From positions 124,001 through 188,000 of the forward strand of contig AP018180.1 in NCBI GenBank assembly GCA_002368155.1: a DNA stretch of 64,000 nt. The letters are read 5' to 3'. Shown here piece after piece: positions 20,620 to 27,385 of this stretch. A program made the position numbers and the translations under genes. A model generated the notes under the pieces. It saw nothing but the letters and a program-made list of their open reading frames with translations. It was not told the origin of the DNA and searched no databases. Each line of letters begins with the position of its first letter. Within the stretch, counting starts at the first letter, position 1. This stretch comes from Nostoc carneum NIES-2107 (lineage in GTDB: Bacteria > Cyanobacteriota > Cyanobacteriia > Cyanobacteriales > Nostocaceae).

Positions 20620-20764
20620 CCGTGTATTACATCGTAAGTTTAACCCCAAATTAGTGAAGTTTAAAGTGTAATATTCAGTATTACAGATGAGATGTTAATG
20701 AGCCATAGCTTCCATGTAATACATGGAAAGGGCTTTTTTCCTTTTTCCATGTATTACACGGTGA
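20424..20764. repeat. Right array of 15-bp palindromes
   Basis: Sites lie at 20424-20440 (inside the accessory gene), 20619-20634 (over its start), 20664-20687 (two half-overlapping copies), 20710-20728 (perfect, TTCCATGTAATACATGGAA) and 20745-20764. They share the sequence of the left array. The four upstream of the accessory gene lie where its promoter must be. Confidence 0.7.
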
Positions 20765-20853
20765 TGCTTTTAGGATATCCAAAATCGTATTGTTTCCTTT
20801 AACAGTAAGGCATTAATTCCTCTCACCCTTTAAAAATGAGCGAACGTACAGTA
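20740..20853. repeat. Right terminal inverted repeat of the IS1634-like element
   Basis: It is the inverted copy of 18123-18236 and ends in ...CGAACGTACAGTA. Its outer tip is followed directly by GTAG, which also precedes the left tip. Confidence 0.88.
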
Positions 20854-20899
20854 GTAGTTCCACACACAAATATTGACAGGTGTAGATTGGGGAAAGGGT

Positions 20900-20934
20900 A
20901 AAGGGGAAGGGTTTAAAACCTTTACCCTTTCCCC
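20900..20934. terminator. Hairpin between the two insertion sequences
   Basis: GGGGAAAGGGTAAAGG pairs with CCTTTACCCTTTCCCC further on, in the 106 bases that separate the two elements. It is not part of either element and is probably old host DNA, perhaps a terminator. No T run follows. Confidence 0.4.
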
Positions 20935-20972
20935 CTGTCAAAACAACTTTGGCAGACTAGTACTCCACCACA

Positions 20973-21680
20973 TTAATTCTGATGGGTACACGCCAGAGCG
21001 ATCGCACAATCACACATTGGCTGTTGAAGATTTTTAATTTCGTCAGATTCCTGTGTTTTTGGATATAATTTTTGCAACTTGACACGAGCATCATCATTTG
21101 TAAACCGCCAGGTAATAGTTGCTTTTTCTTGATTTCTTGTCTGCTCCCAAGCAGCGATTTCAGATTTTAAAATTTTCTGATTTGGGATGCGTCGATTTAA
21201 ACATTGGCGAGAAAGAACTGACAATTCAATTTCTGCCATATTCAACCAACTACCATGTTTAGGAGTATAATGAAACTCTAGTTTTTTCAAAATTCTTCTA
21301 GCTTCTTCGGGATGAAAAGCTTGGTATAAAGCAGATGGCGTATGAGTATTTAGGTTGTCCATAATAATCCTAATTAACTCAGCTTTTGGATAATGAATGT
21401 CTACCAAATCTTTCATACAATGAGCAAAATCTACCGCAGTTCTTCTATCTGTAACTTTAATGTGTCGCCAACCTTTTGTTGGTTCTATAAACGTGAATAA
21501 ATTACAATTGCCCAAGCGCTCATACTCGTAATCAACGCGTCTTGCTTGTCCTGGTTTTGCCGGTATGGGAACTTTTGTATCACCAAGTAATTGTACCGGA
21601 CGCTCGTCAAAACAAACTCTCGGACGTTTTGGATCATCTGTTTGAGCATATAAATCTAAGACATCTTCCATTCGCCACAC
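20973..21680 (-). CDS. IS630 transposase, DDE part (orfB)
   Basis: The catalytic half of an IS630 transposase. The first Asp is in VCFDERPVQLLG, the second in IRIIMDNLNTHTP and the Glu in PKHGSWLNMAEIELS; all three are present. The ATG at 21680 is probably not the real start. The open frame continues upstream (WLVEQWCIPTVSPEFV) to the A8 run at 21739-21746, where it meets the orfA frame. The natural product is then a fused protein of about 380 residues made by -1 slippage, as known for several IS630 members. Confidence 0.9.
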   Translation of the reverse strand: MWRMEDVLDLYAQTDDPKRPRVCFDERPVQLLGDTKVPIPAKPGQARRVDYEYERLGNCNLFTFIEPTKGWRHIKVTDRRTAVDFAHCMKDLVDIHYPKAELIRIIMDNLNTHTPSALYQAFHPEEARRILKKLEFHYTPKHGSWLNMAEIELSVLSRQCLNRRIPNQKILKSEIAAWEQTRNQEKATITWRFTNDDARVKLQKLYPKTQESDEIKNLQQPMCDCAIALACTHQN

Positions 21681-21718
21681 GAACTCCGGACTGACTGTTG
21701 GAATACACCATTGCTCTA

Positions 21719-22159
21719 CTAGCCACGGCTTGATTTCGTTTTTTTTAAAGTTCGACGTACAGTTTCATCGCTAATATTATCTACAATTTCAAGTTGTACT
21801 AATTTATTAGCTAGTAATTCCATTGTCCAACATTCTCGCCCTGAAGGTGGATTACTACATGCGGTAGCAACTAAAAAAGCCTCTGCTGTCCCATTTAACT
21901 TTCTTACTTTACCTGGACGGGGTTTTTCATTTAAGGCTGACTCCAATCCTGACGATACAAATTTTTTCCGAATTCGCTCTATAGTTGCTACACTCACACC
22001 TATTATGTTGGCTATCTCTTCATCTTTATATCCAGCAGATGACATTAATAGTATCTGCACCCGTTTTAGTTTTCTTGCCTGAATTTTTCCTTTTTTAGTA
22101 ATTTGTTCAAGTTGTTCTTTATCCTCAATGGTTAAGTTGACTTGATGTTTGATAGCCAT
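21719..22159 (-). CDS. IS630 transposase, helix-turn-helix part (orfA)
   Basis: A 146-residue DNA-binding part. Two helix-turn-helix units are visible: KDEEIANIIGVSVATIERIRKKF near residues 55-80, and the paired-like region ending ISDEtVRRTLKK near 130. It recognises the inverted repeats. Normal translation ends at TAG 21719-21721, shortly after the A8 run. A -1 shift there opens the DDE frame. Starts at ATG 22159, inside the right inverted-repeat flank. Confidence 0.88.
   Translation of the reverse strand: MAIKHQVNLTIEDKEQLEQITKKGKIQARKLKRVQILLMSSAGYKDEEIANIIGVSVATIERIRKKFVSSGLESALNEKPRPGKVRKLNGTAEAFLVATACSNPPSGRECWTMELLANKLVQLEIVDNISDETVRRTLKKTKSSRG
21739..21746 (-). other. A8 slippery site for -1 frameshift in IS630
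   Basis: On the coding strand the run reads TTA AAA AAA ACG in the orfA frame and provides A-AAA-AAA for tandem -1 slippage. Slipping gives ...LKKNEIKPWLV, joining the two transposase parts. Transcriptional slippage on A8 would have the same result. No strong stimulatory hairpin is obvious in the next 30 bases. Confidence 0.7.
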
Positions 22160-22265
22160 GATGAATAAATTTTTATATCCAACTTACTAATGCCTTAATT
22201 ATCCAGCTTATACTAGTATACGATCGCTCTGGCGTGTACCCATCAGAATTAATGTGGTGGAGTAC

Positions 22266-22764
22266 TAGTAGCAATAGAGTGAAGGGTAATTTTTTGCATA
22301 TCAAACACACATCCTCGATAAAAATTACCCACGATCAACTATGTATCTAGGGAAGGATGCATTTTTTGTATCATTTATGTTTTTTGATTTGTGCCTGATA
22401 TTTCTAAAACTCAAAGGGTAAAAGCGTCAATTTGTACACAACTAATTAATAAAAATTTTTATTTTTTTGAGCGCAGTCGGTCAATAGTATTTACAAAAAA
22501 TGCCAAAGAATCTATTAATTTCTTCTTTAATGTATGGCTTTATGGAAGAATAGATTGCAGTACTACTTTAAGTAAGCTTGAGATTCTTCCCCTCATAGGT
22601 AAAGGGTATCTACTAAACTGGGGGCTAATTATAGTTTTGGGCAATAGCGCTGGTATTTAGCAACCCAGATTCACCAAACCATTAGGCATTCAGTTGCAGA
22701 GGTTGTTTCGCGCTAATTATGGTACTTGGTAATGCCGCAGCAGTCATTAGGTAATTGATAATAT
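22266..22764. other. Intergenic region after IS630
   Basis: About 500 bases. It begins with a hairpin of AGGGTAATTTTT and AAAAATTACCC (about 22285-22333). An 89-codon open stretch (22391-22660) is AT-driven, rich in Phe/Asn/Ile, without a good ribosome-binding site, and I do not regard it as a gene. Confidence 0.45.
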
Positions 22765-23025
22765 TTATAGTTGAGAAACATTAGTTTCTGCACTACTCAT
22801 TACCAAATTTCTGCAATTAATTTTGGGGGATTTTTTATCAGGTTTTTTTTGCAGTGCGTCGAAGTGATGTCTATCACGCTGTACAATACGAAATTGCCCC
22901 ACAGCTTCATCAACAGTAGGGCAAAGGACAGTTAAGCACTGCTGGTAGTCTGTCCTAACTAAGTAAGGTTTTTCCTTGCTTTTGTGACGCTTTCTATTGT
23001 GTCCATTTGCGTTGTAATTCTTCAT
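22765..23025 (-). CDS. Hypothetical 86-residue basic protein
   Basis: I do not recognise it. It is very basic at the start (KNYNANGHNRKRHKSKEK), then has a more ordinary stretch (YLVRTDYQQCLTVLCPTVDEAVGQFRIVQRD), then a second Lys-rich part. Its ATG lies only 8 bases from the divergent hemB ATG, leaving no room for separate promoters. If it is real, its promoter lies within hemB, or hemB is transcribed from inside it. The balanced composition of the middle part argues mildly for a real gene; it could equally be non-coding leader of hemB. Confidence 0.35.
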   Translation of the reverse strand: MKNYNANGHNRKRHKSKEKPYLVRTDYQQCLTVLCPTVDEAVGQFRIVQRDRHHFDALQKKPDKKSPKINCRNLVMSSAETNVSQL

Positions 23026-23033
23026 AAAACTTT

Positions 23034-24014
23034 ATGTTTCCAACTCACCGCCCCCGCCGTCTGCGTACACATCCCCAACTGCGCCGGATGGTACGAGAAA
23101 CTGTTTTATCAACAAGTGATTTGATTTACCCACTTTTTGCGGTACCAGGTGAAGGAATTGCTAACGAAGTCAAATCCATGCCTGGAGTTTACCAGCTGTC
23201 GGTAGACAAAATTGTTGAAGAGGCAAAGGAAGTTTATGACTTAGGAATTCCCGCCATCATTCTATTTGGTATTCCCGCAGATAAAGATGTAGATGCTACT
23301 GGCGCTTGGCATGATTGCGGTATTGTACAAAAAGCAGCTACTGCGGTGAAGGAAGCAGTACCAGATTTAATTGTGGTGGCTGATACTTGTCTGTGTGAAT
23401 ATACAAGTCATGGTCATTGCGGTTACTTACAAGTAGGTGATTTAACGGGAAGAGTGTTAAATGACCCAACTTTAGAATTACTGAAAAAAACAGCAGTCTC
23501 TCAAGCCAAAGCTGGTGCTGATATCATTGCGCCTTCAGGAATGATGGATGGCTTTGTGCAAGCAATTCGTGCGGGTTTAGATGAAGCGGGATTCCAAGAT
23601 ACACCGATTTTATCTTATGCGGCTAAGTATGCTTCGGCTTATTACGGCCCATTCCGAGATGCGGCTGATTCTACACCGCAATTTGGTGATAGAAGAACTT
23701 ACCAAATGGATCCTGGTAACTCCCGCGAAGCGATTAAAGAAATTGAACTTGATATCGCAGAAGGCGCTGATATGCTGATGGTGAAGCCAGCCTTAGCATA
23801 CATGGATATTATTTGGCGTGTTAAGGAAGCTAGCAACCTTCCTGTTGCGGCTTATAACGTTTCCGGTGAGTATTCCATGATTAAAGCTGCTGCTCTCAAT
23901 GGTTGGATTGATGAACAACGCGTAGTGATGGAAACTTTAACTGGCTTTAAACGTGCTGGTGCTGATTTAATTTTGACTTACCATGCCAAAGATGCGGCGC
24001 GCTGGTTAAATTGA
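23034..24014 (+). CDS. hemB: Porphobilinogen synthase (ALA dehydratase)
   Basis: A 326-residue enzyme of normal length that condenses two 5-aminolevulinates to porphobilinogen, the common step to haem, chlorophyll, phycobilins and corrins. The cysteine-rich site [15 protein letters not shown] (about 121-135) indicates the zinc-binding type. The active-site lysines lie in [12 protein letters not shown] (near 200) and in [13 protein letters not shown] (near 252). The N-terminus [18 protein letters not shown] is typical. A solo TnpB element sits directly behind its stop codon and supplies the hairpin that may end its transcript. The coding sequence looks complete. Confidence 0.97.
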   Translation: MFPTHRPRRLRTHPQLRRMVRETVLSTSDLIYPLFAVPGEGIANEVKSMPGVYQLSVDKIVEEAKEVYDLGIPAIILFGIPADKDVDATGAWHDCGIVQKAATAVKEAVPDLIVVADTCLCEYTSHGHCGYLQVGDLTGRVLNDPTLELLKKTAVSQAKAGADIIAPSGMMDGFVQAIRAGLDEAGFQDTPILSYAAKYASAYYGPFRDAADSTPQFGDRRTYQMDPGNSREAIKEIELDIAEGADMLMVKPALAYMDIIWRVKEASNLPVAAYNVSGEYSMIKAAALNGWIDEQRVVMETLTGFKRAGADLILTYHAKDAARWLN

Positions 24015-24018
24015 CACT

Positions 24019-24039
24019 CCCCGAATTTCTAATTCGGGG
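24019..24039. terminator. Right-end hairpin of the tnpB element / hemB terminator
   Basis: A perfect 9-bp stem around TCT. On the plus strand it is followed by ATTCTTG, so it may end the hemB transcript. On the minus strand it should form the 3' end of the omega RNA scaffold. Confidence 0.6.
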
Positions 24040-25240
24040 ATTCTTGCTTCACAGGGATTCCAACGAATTTACCCTCAGCAAGCATCTTGACCGTATGCCC
24101 TACGGCTGCAAGTCCTCTTATCAGAATTACCTGTGCGGCTGCTACATCTCTATCGGTTGTATAGCCGCAATTTGAACAAACATGAGTACGTTGTGATAAC
24201 TCTTTAGTACCTGTCTCGACACCACAGTTAGGGCAAATTTGGCTAGTTTTACGGCTGTCTACTTTCTGGAAATAGACACCACGCTTAAAACAAGTTTGCT
24301 CTAAGATGTTGAAGAATTGACCAAACCCAGCATCTAAACAATGCTTACCCAACATCCCACGGGATAGTCCAACCAAGTTTAAATCCTCGACAAACACCAT
24401 TCCGGTATCGTCGCAGATTTGGTGAGATAATTTTCTGTGCCAGTCTTGACGACAGTTAGCAACGTACTCATGTAGTTTCGCCACTTTCTTTTGAGCTTTG
24501 TGCCAATTTTTCGAGCCAATACGTTTTTTTGAGACACGCTGTTGCAGTAATTTCAGCTTGCGTTCGGCATCTCCAAAAAACCTTGGACGCTTGACGGTTA
24601 GCCCGTTAGAAGTGGCAATAAAACTTGTTAACCCTACATCAATTCCTACTCCTTCCCCGTGTGGCAGACTTTGAGGTACAGATACATCCCATTGAACAGT
24701 TAGCATCACATACCAACCAGAAACACGCTTCACCACACGAGATTGCTTGACTACGCCACTGTCAGGTATTCCCCTTGATTGTCGGAATTTAACCCATCCA
24801 ATCACAGGCAAATTAACCATCCCTGGTTTAAGTCTTTCACCTTGCATTTGCGGAAAGACAAAAGACCGCATTCGTCCCGATTTTTTGAATCGGGGGAAAC
24901 CGTGATTTCTCTCCCACATAGCCACAAATGCAACTTCTAGACGCTTTAATGTTTGCTGCAAAACTTGAGACTGTACTTTTTTAAGCTCAGGAAACTCTTT
25001 TTTGGCAGCAGTTAACGCTTTGCACTGGCTGGCGTAGGTTGGGCGGGGTGTGTCGGCAGGGATAATATATTCGTGCTTAAGTGAACAAGCGTTGATCTGA
25101 CAACTACGTGATAAATACCAGTCCTTGCGTTCAGCCAAAGCATAGTTATAGACACGACGATTAATTTCTAGCCAGTCTTCAAATATTTGGCTTTGTGCAT
25201 GGGTGGGCTTTAACTTAAATTCGTATGTCAGGTTAAACAC
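24029..25240 (-). CDS. tnpB: TnpB RNA-guided nuclease
   Basis: A 403-residue TnpB, ancestor-type of Cas12. The RuvC residues are intact: Asp in GIDVGLTSFIATSNG (about 198), Glu in FVEDLNLVGLSRG (about 282) and Asp in TDRDVAAAQVILIRGL (near 376). The zinc ribbon has all four cysteines (CPNCGVETG, then HVCSNCGYTTD). The N-terminal helical/WED part includes FNLTYEFKLKPTHAQ and the basic KVQSQVLQQTLKRL. TnpB uses an RNA from its own 3' end to cut the donor site left by transposition. With no TnpA here it must rely on a relative elsewhere or persist as a stand-alone nuclease. Intactness suggests recent activity or selection. Confidence 0.93.
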   Translation of the reverse strand: MFNLTYEFKLKPTHAQSQIFEDWLEINRRVYNYALAERKDWYLSRSCQINACSLKHEYIIPADTPRPTYASQCKALTAAKKEFPELKKVQSQVLQQTLKRLEVAFVAMWERNHGFPRFKKSGRMRSFVFPQMQGERLKPGMVNLPVIGWVKFRQSRGIPDSGVVKQSRVVKRVSGWYVMLTVQWDVSVPQSLPHGEGVGIDVGLTSFIATSNGLTVKRPRFFGDAERKLKLLQQRVSKKRIGSKNWHKAQKKVAKLHEYVANCRQDWHRKLSHQICDDTGMVFVEDLNLVGLSRGMLGKHCLDAGFGQFFNILEQTCFKRGVYFQKVDSRKTSQICPNCGVETGTKELSQRTHVCSNCGYTTDRDVAAAQVILIRGLAAVGHTVKMLAEGKFVGIPVKQESPN

Positions 25241-25279
25241 TTGTTCATCACCTCCTTTAATATTATAAATCGTATTTAC

Positions 25280-25347
25280 GCTTTGTAAGCGAACAGGACA
25301 AATTTATTTTTCCTGTTCGCTTATATACCCCGATTAAAAATACGGGG
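25280..25347. repeat. Left-end hairpins of the tnpB element
   Basis: Two or three stem-loops lie in tandem: CGCTT/AAGCG at about 25280-25291; an 11-bp stem AGCGAACAGGA/TCCTGTTCGCT at 25288-25321; and CCCCG/CGGGG at 25328-25347. Subterminal hairpins of this kind are what the single-strand transposase TnpA recognises. Confidence 0.6.
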
Positions 25348-25352
25348 GCTTT

Positions 25353-25574
25353 ACGCATCACAACTCGTAGATATTTATACGAAACTATACGGATATTTAA
25401 AATTTCTATCTAAACTTTCTTACGGGATATTACAGAAATCAAGCGTTGCGGCGTTTGCCAGAGGGGTAGGCGATCGCTTATAAAGTATATAGTTAATAAA
25501 ATGCTAACAATTGATATTTTATGTCAATTGATTTAATAAACAAAATGTAAATTATTCAATAGGAGCATGGGATT
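25353..25574. promoter_or_regulatory. Upstream region of the XRE regulator
   Basis: 222 bases, AT-rich, containing a HIP1-like GGCGATCGCTTATAAAG near 25470. The ribosome-binding site AGGAGC lies about 9 bases before the ATG at 25575. I cannot place the promoter precisely. Confidence 0.35.
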
Positions 25575-25865
25575 ATGGATATGCAAGTCCTGAGAGAACG
25601 TGCTGGTCTTAGCCGTGCTGAGGTTGCCTTCAGGCTTGCAATCAGTGAAACCAGTGTTCGCAACTGGGAAGCTGGGCGGACTGAACCCACAATGACACCA
25701 AAGAAATATTTAGATGCTTTGCGTTTGTTTAAATGCACACCTGAAGAATTGGCAGCAGCTAGTGAAAAGTCCATAAACCAGAGACATAAACGCAAACCAG
25801 GAAGACCAAAACGCTTTCCAGACGCAGTGGTAGCTCAAGTCACTGATTCGCTTGCCAGTTTGTAG
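25575..25865 (+). CDS. XRE-family regulator with AT-hook-like tail
   Basis: A 96-residue protein with an HTH_3 domain at about 3-62 (LRERAGLSRAEVAFRLAISETSVRNWEAGRTEP), followed by a short basic C-terminus containing RKPGRPKRFP, the core of an AT-hook. Two DNA-binding elements in so small a protein suggest a nucleoid-like or bending regulator. It starts at ATG 25575 with AGGAG upstream. It lies between the tnpB element and pdhB on the same strand as pdhB, but 330 bases and a repeat stretch separate them, so it is probably transcribed alone. Its targets are unknown. Confidence 0.82.
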   Translation: MDMQVLRERAGLSRAEVAFRLAISETSVRNWEAGRTEPTMTPKKYLDALRLFKCTPEELAAASEKSINQRHKRKPGRPKRFPDAVVAQVTDSLASL

Positions 25866-26197
25866 GATTGGGGACTGGGGACTGGGGACTGGTGAGAAGG
25901 AAGCAGTCCCAATGAAAAAATTTTCACAGGCCTTGCATGAAAGTCGAGGCGGGGATTTTTACTCAGCAACGCCAGTTGCTTCAAGTCGGCAGAGCCGCCC
26001 AACGCACTGGCTCCTCAGCACTCAGCACTTTCAAAGTAGGGGAGACAGGGAGATATAATACCTGTCCAAATTTCGATGCCCCATACCCAATGCCCTATGC
26101 CTTATGCCAAAATTTCCAAGTAGTGCGATCGCTCACGGTATTTGCCAACGGTGGCGCGATAAGATTCTAAAACAATAATTGTGAATACAAGGTTTAA
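25866..26197. repeat. Heptamer repeats upstream of pdhB
   Basis: Tandem GGGGACT units stand at 25869-25893, and C-rich units (GCCCCATAC, CCAATGCCC, TATGCC) at 26080-26107. These are the short tandem heptamers typical of Nostocales. The last 90 bases before pdhB must contain its promoter; AAGG lies 6 bases before the pdhB ATG. Confidence 0.6.
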
Positions 26198-27181
26198 ATG
26201 GCAGAAACTCTTTTCTTCAACGCCCTCCGTGAAGCCATTGACGAAGAAATGGCGCGTGATTCTAATGTATTTGTTCTTGGGGAAGATGTCGGACACTATG
26301 GTGGTTCCTACAAAGTTACCAAAGACCTTTACAAAAAGTATGGTGATCTAAGAGTTCTTGACACCCCTATCGCCGAAAATAGCTTTACTGGCTTGGCTGT
26401 GGGAGCTGCGATGACTGGGTTAAGACCCATCATCGAAGGCATGAATATGGGTTTTTTGCTGCTAGCCTTTAACCAAATCTCTAATAACGCTGGGATGTTA
26501 CGCTATACTTCCGGCGGGAATTTTAAAATTCCAATGGTAATTCGTGGCCCTGGTGGTGTTGGTAGACAGCTAGGTGCAGAACATTCCCAACGTTTAGAAA
26601 CTTACTTTCAAGCTGTTCCTGGATTAAAAATTGTTGCTTGCTCTACACCTTATAACGCTAAAGGACTTCTGAAATCAGCAATTCGCGATGATAACCCAGT
26701 ACTGTTCTTTGAACATGTTCTGCTTTACAACTTAAAAGAAGACCTGCCAACAGAAGAATATTTACTTCCTTTAGATAAAGCCGAAGTTGTGCGTCGTGGT
26801 AAAGATGTCACAATTCTTACTTATTCACGGATGCGCCATCATGTATTACAAGCCGTGAAAACTTTAGAAAAAAAAGGTTACGACCCAGAAGTCATTGATT
26901 TAATATCACTGAAACCCTTAGATTTTGATACCATCGGTGCATCTATTCGCAAAACCCATCGCGTAATTGTCGTAGAAGAAGCGATGCGAACAGCAGGTAT
27001 TGGCGCAGAAGTCATCGCTTCTATTAATGACCGCTTATTTGATGAATTGGATGCGCCTGTACTACGCCTTTCATCTCAAGATATTCCCACACCATACAAC
27101 GGTAATCTAGAGCGTCTAACCATTGTTCAGCCAGAACAAATTGTAGAAGCCGTAGAAAAAATGGTGGCTATGCGAGTTTAG
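26198..27181 (+). CDS. pdhB: Pyruvate dehydrogenase E1 beta subunit
   Basis: 327 residues, full length for the E1-beta subunit. With E1-alpha, encoded elsewhere, it decarboxylates pyruvate to acetyl units. The thiamine-pyrophosphate glutamate region is in [16 protein letters not shown], followed by [22 protein letters not shown] and the typical [20 protein letters not shown]. The C-terminal transketolase domain contains PYNGNLE near the end. The sequence is the cyanobacterial/chloroplast type, not the Gram-negative E1 homodimer. It is followed by 7-base repeats and then secD on the same strand. Confidence 0.96.
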   Translation: MAETLFFNALREAIDEEMARDSNVFVLGEDVGHYGGSYKVTKDLYKKYGDLRVLDTPIAENSFTGLAVGAAMTGLRPIIEGMNMGFLLLAFNQISNNAGMLRYTSGGNFKIPMVIRGPGGVGRQLGAEHSQRLETYFQAVPGLKIVACSTPYNAKGLLKSAIRDDNPVLFFEHVLLYNLKEDLPTEEYLLPLDKAEVVRRGKDVTILTYSRMRHHVLQAVKTLEKKGYDPEVIDLISLKPLDFDTIGASIRKTHRVIVVEEAMRTAGIGAEVIASINDRLFDELDAPVLRLSSQDIPTPYNGNLERLTIVQPEQIVEAVEKMVAMRV

Positions 27182-27300
27182 GTTGGGGATTGGGGACTGG
27201 GGATTGGGGATTGGGGAAAAGGGGAAAGGGGAACAAACAGCAATTACCCATTACCCATTACCAATGCCCCATGCCCAATGCCCAATGCCCCATTCCAGTA
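27182..27300. repeat. Heptamer tandem repeats between pdhB and secD
   Basis: GGGGATT/GGGGACT units at 27183-27215 are followed by CCCATTA and GCCCAAT units at about 27245-27297. The G-rich and C-rich runs can pair into a long imperfect hairpin, so they may act as a terminator for pdhB. Confidence 0.65.
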
Positions 27301-27385
27301 ATAATTCTTACTAATAACCAATAACTCATAACTATTAAAAAGAACGCTATTATAGCCTTTGTCAGTTGCGAGTGATGGTTATGGT

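Larger units (their letters stand above)
18123..20853. mobile_element. IS1634-like two-gene insertion sequence
   Basis: The element spans 2731 bases, from TACTGTACGTTCGCT to the matching inverted end. Its terminal inverted repeats are unusually long, about 114 bp with eight mismatches. GTAG flanks both ends (18119-18122 and 20854-20857), a candidate 4-bp target duplication, though short and partly blurred by the repeat end. It contains a DDE transposase gene, a second gene for a ribbon-helix-helix-like protein on the same strand, and a series of 15-bp palindromes in both non-coding ends. Inactivating lesions are not seen, so it may be mobile. Confidence 0.85.
20960..22265. mobile_element. IS630-family insertion sequence
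   Basis: The element is 1306 bases, bounded by perfect 45-bp inverted repeats (20960-21004 and 22221-22265, tip GTACTCCACCAC) and by a TA dinucleotide on each side (20958-20959 and 22266-22267), the target duplication typical of IS630/Tc1-mariner. The flanks read CTAG on both sides, a common IS630 target. It contains two overlapping-frame transposase parts on the minus strand. The perfect repeats suggest recent arrival. Confidence 0.93.
24015..25352. mobile_element. Solo tnpB element (IS1341-type, IS200/IS605)
   Basis: It carries tnpB but no tnpA, so it cannot transpose alone. The right end is a hairpin (CCCCGAATT, TCT, AATTCGGGG; 24019-24039) immediately after the hemB stop, with the tnpB stop codon in its loop. 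The left end has a similar CCCCG..CGGGG hairpin at 25328-25347. Boundaries are inferred from these hairpins; there is no target duplication to confirm them, as expected for this family. The guide RNA (omega RNA) should cover the 3' part of tnpB and this right-end hairpin. Confidence 0.75.

Noticed and set aside
22391-22660. An 89-codon open frame after the IS630 element
   Set aside because: It is rich in Phe, Asn and Ile as expected from AT-rich non-coding DNA, has no ribosome-binding site, and lies in a region with a hairpin and no conserved look.
25866-26107. A CRISPR array was considered for the regular short repeats near pdhB
   Set aside because: The units are 7 bases in tandem without unique 30-40-base spacers, and no cas gene is nearby.
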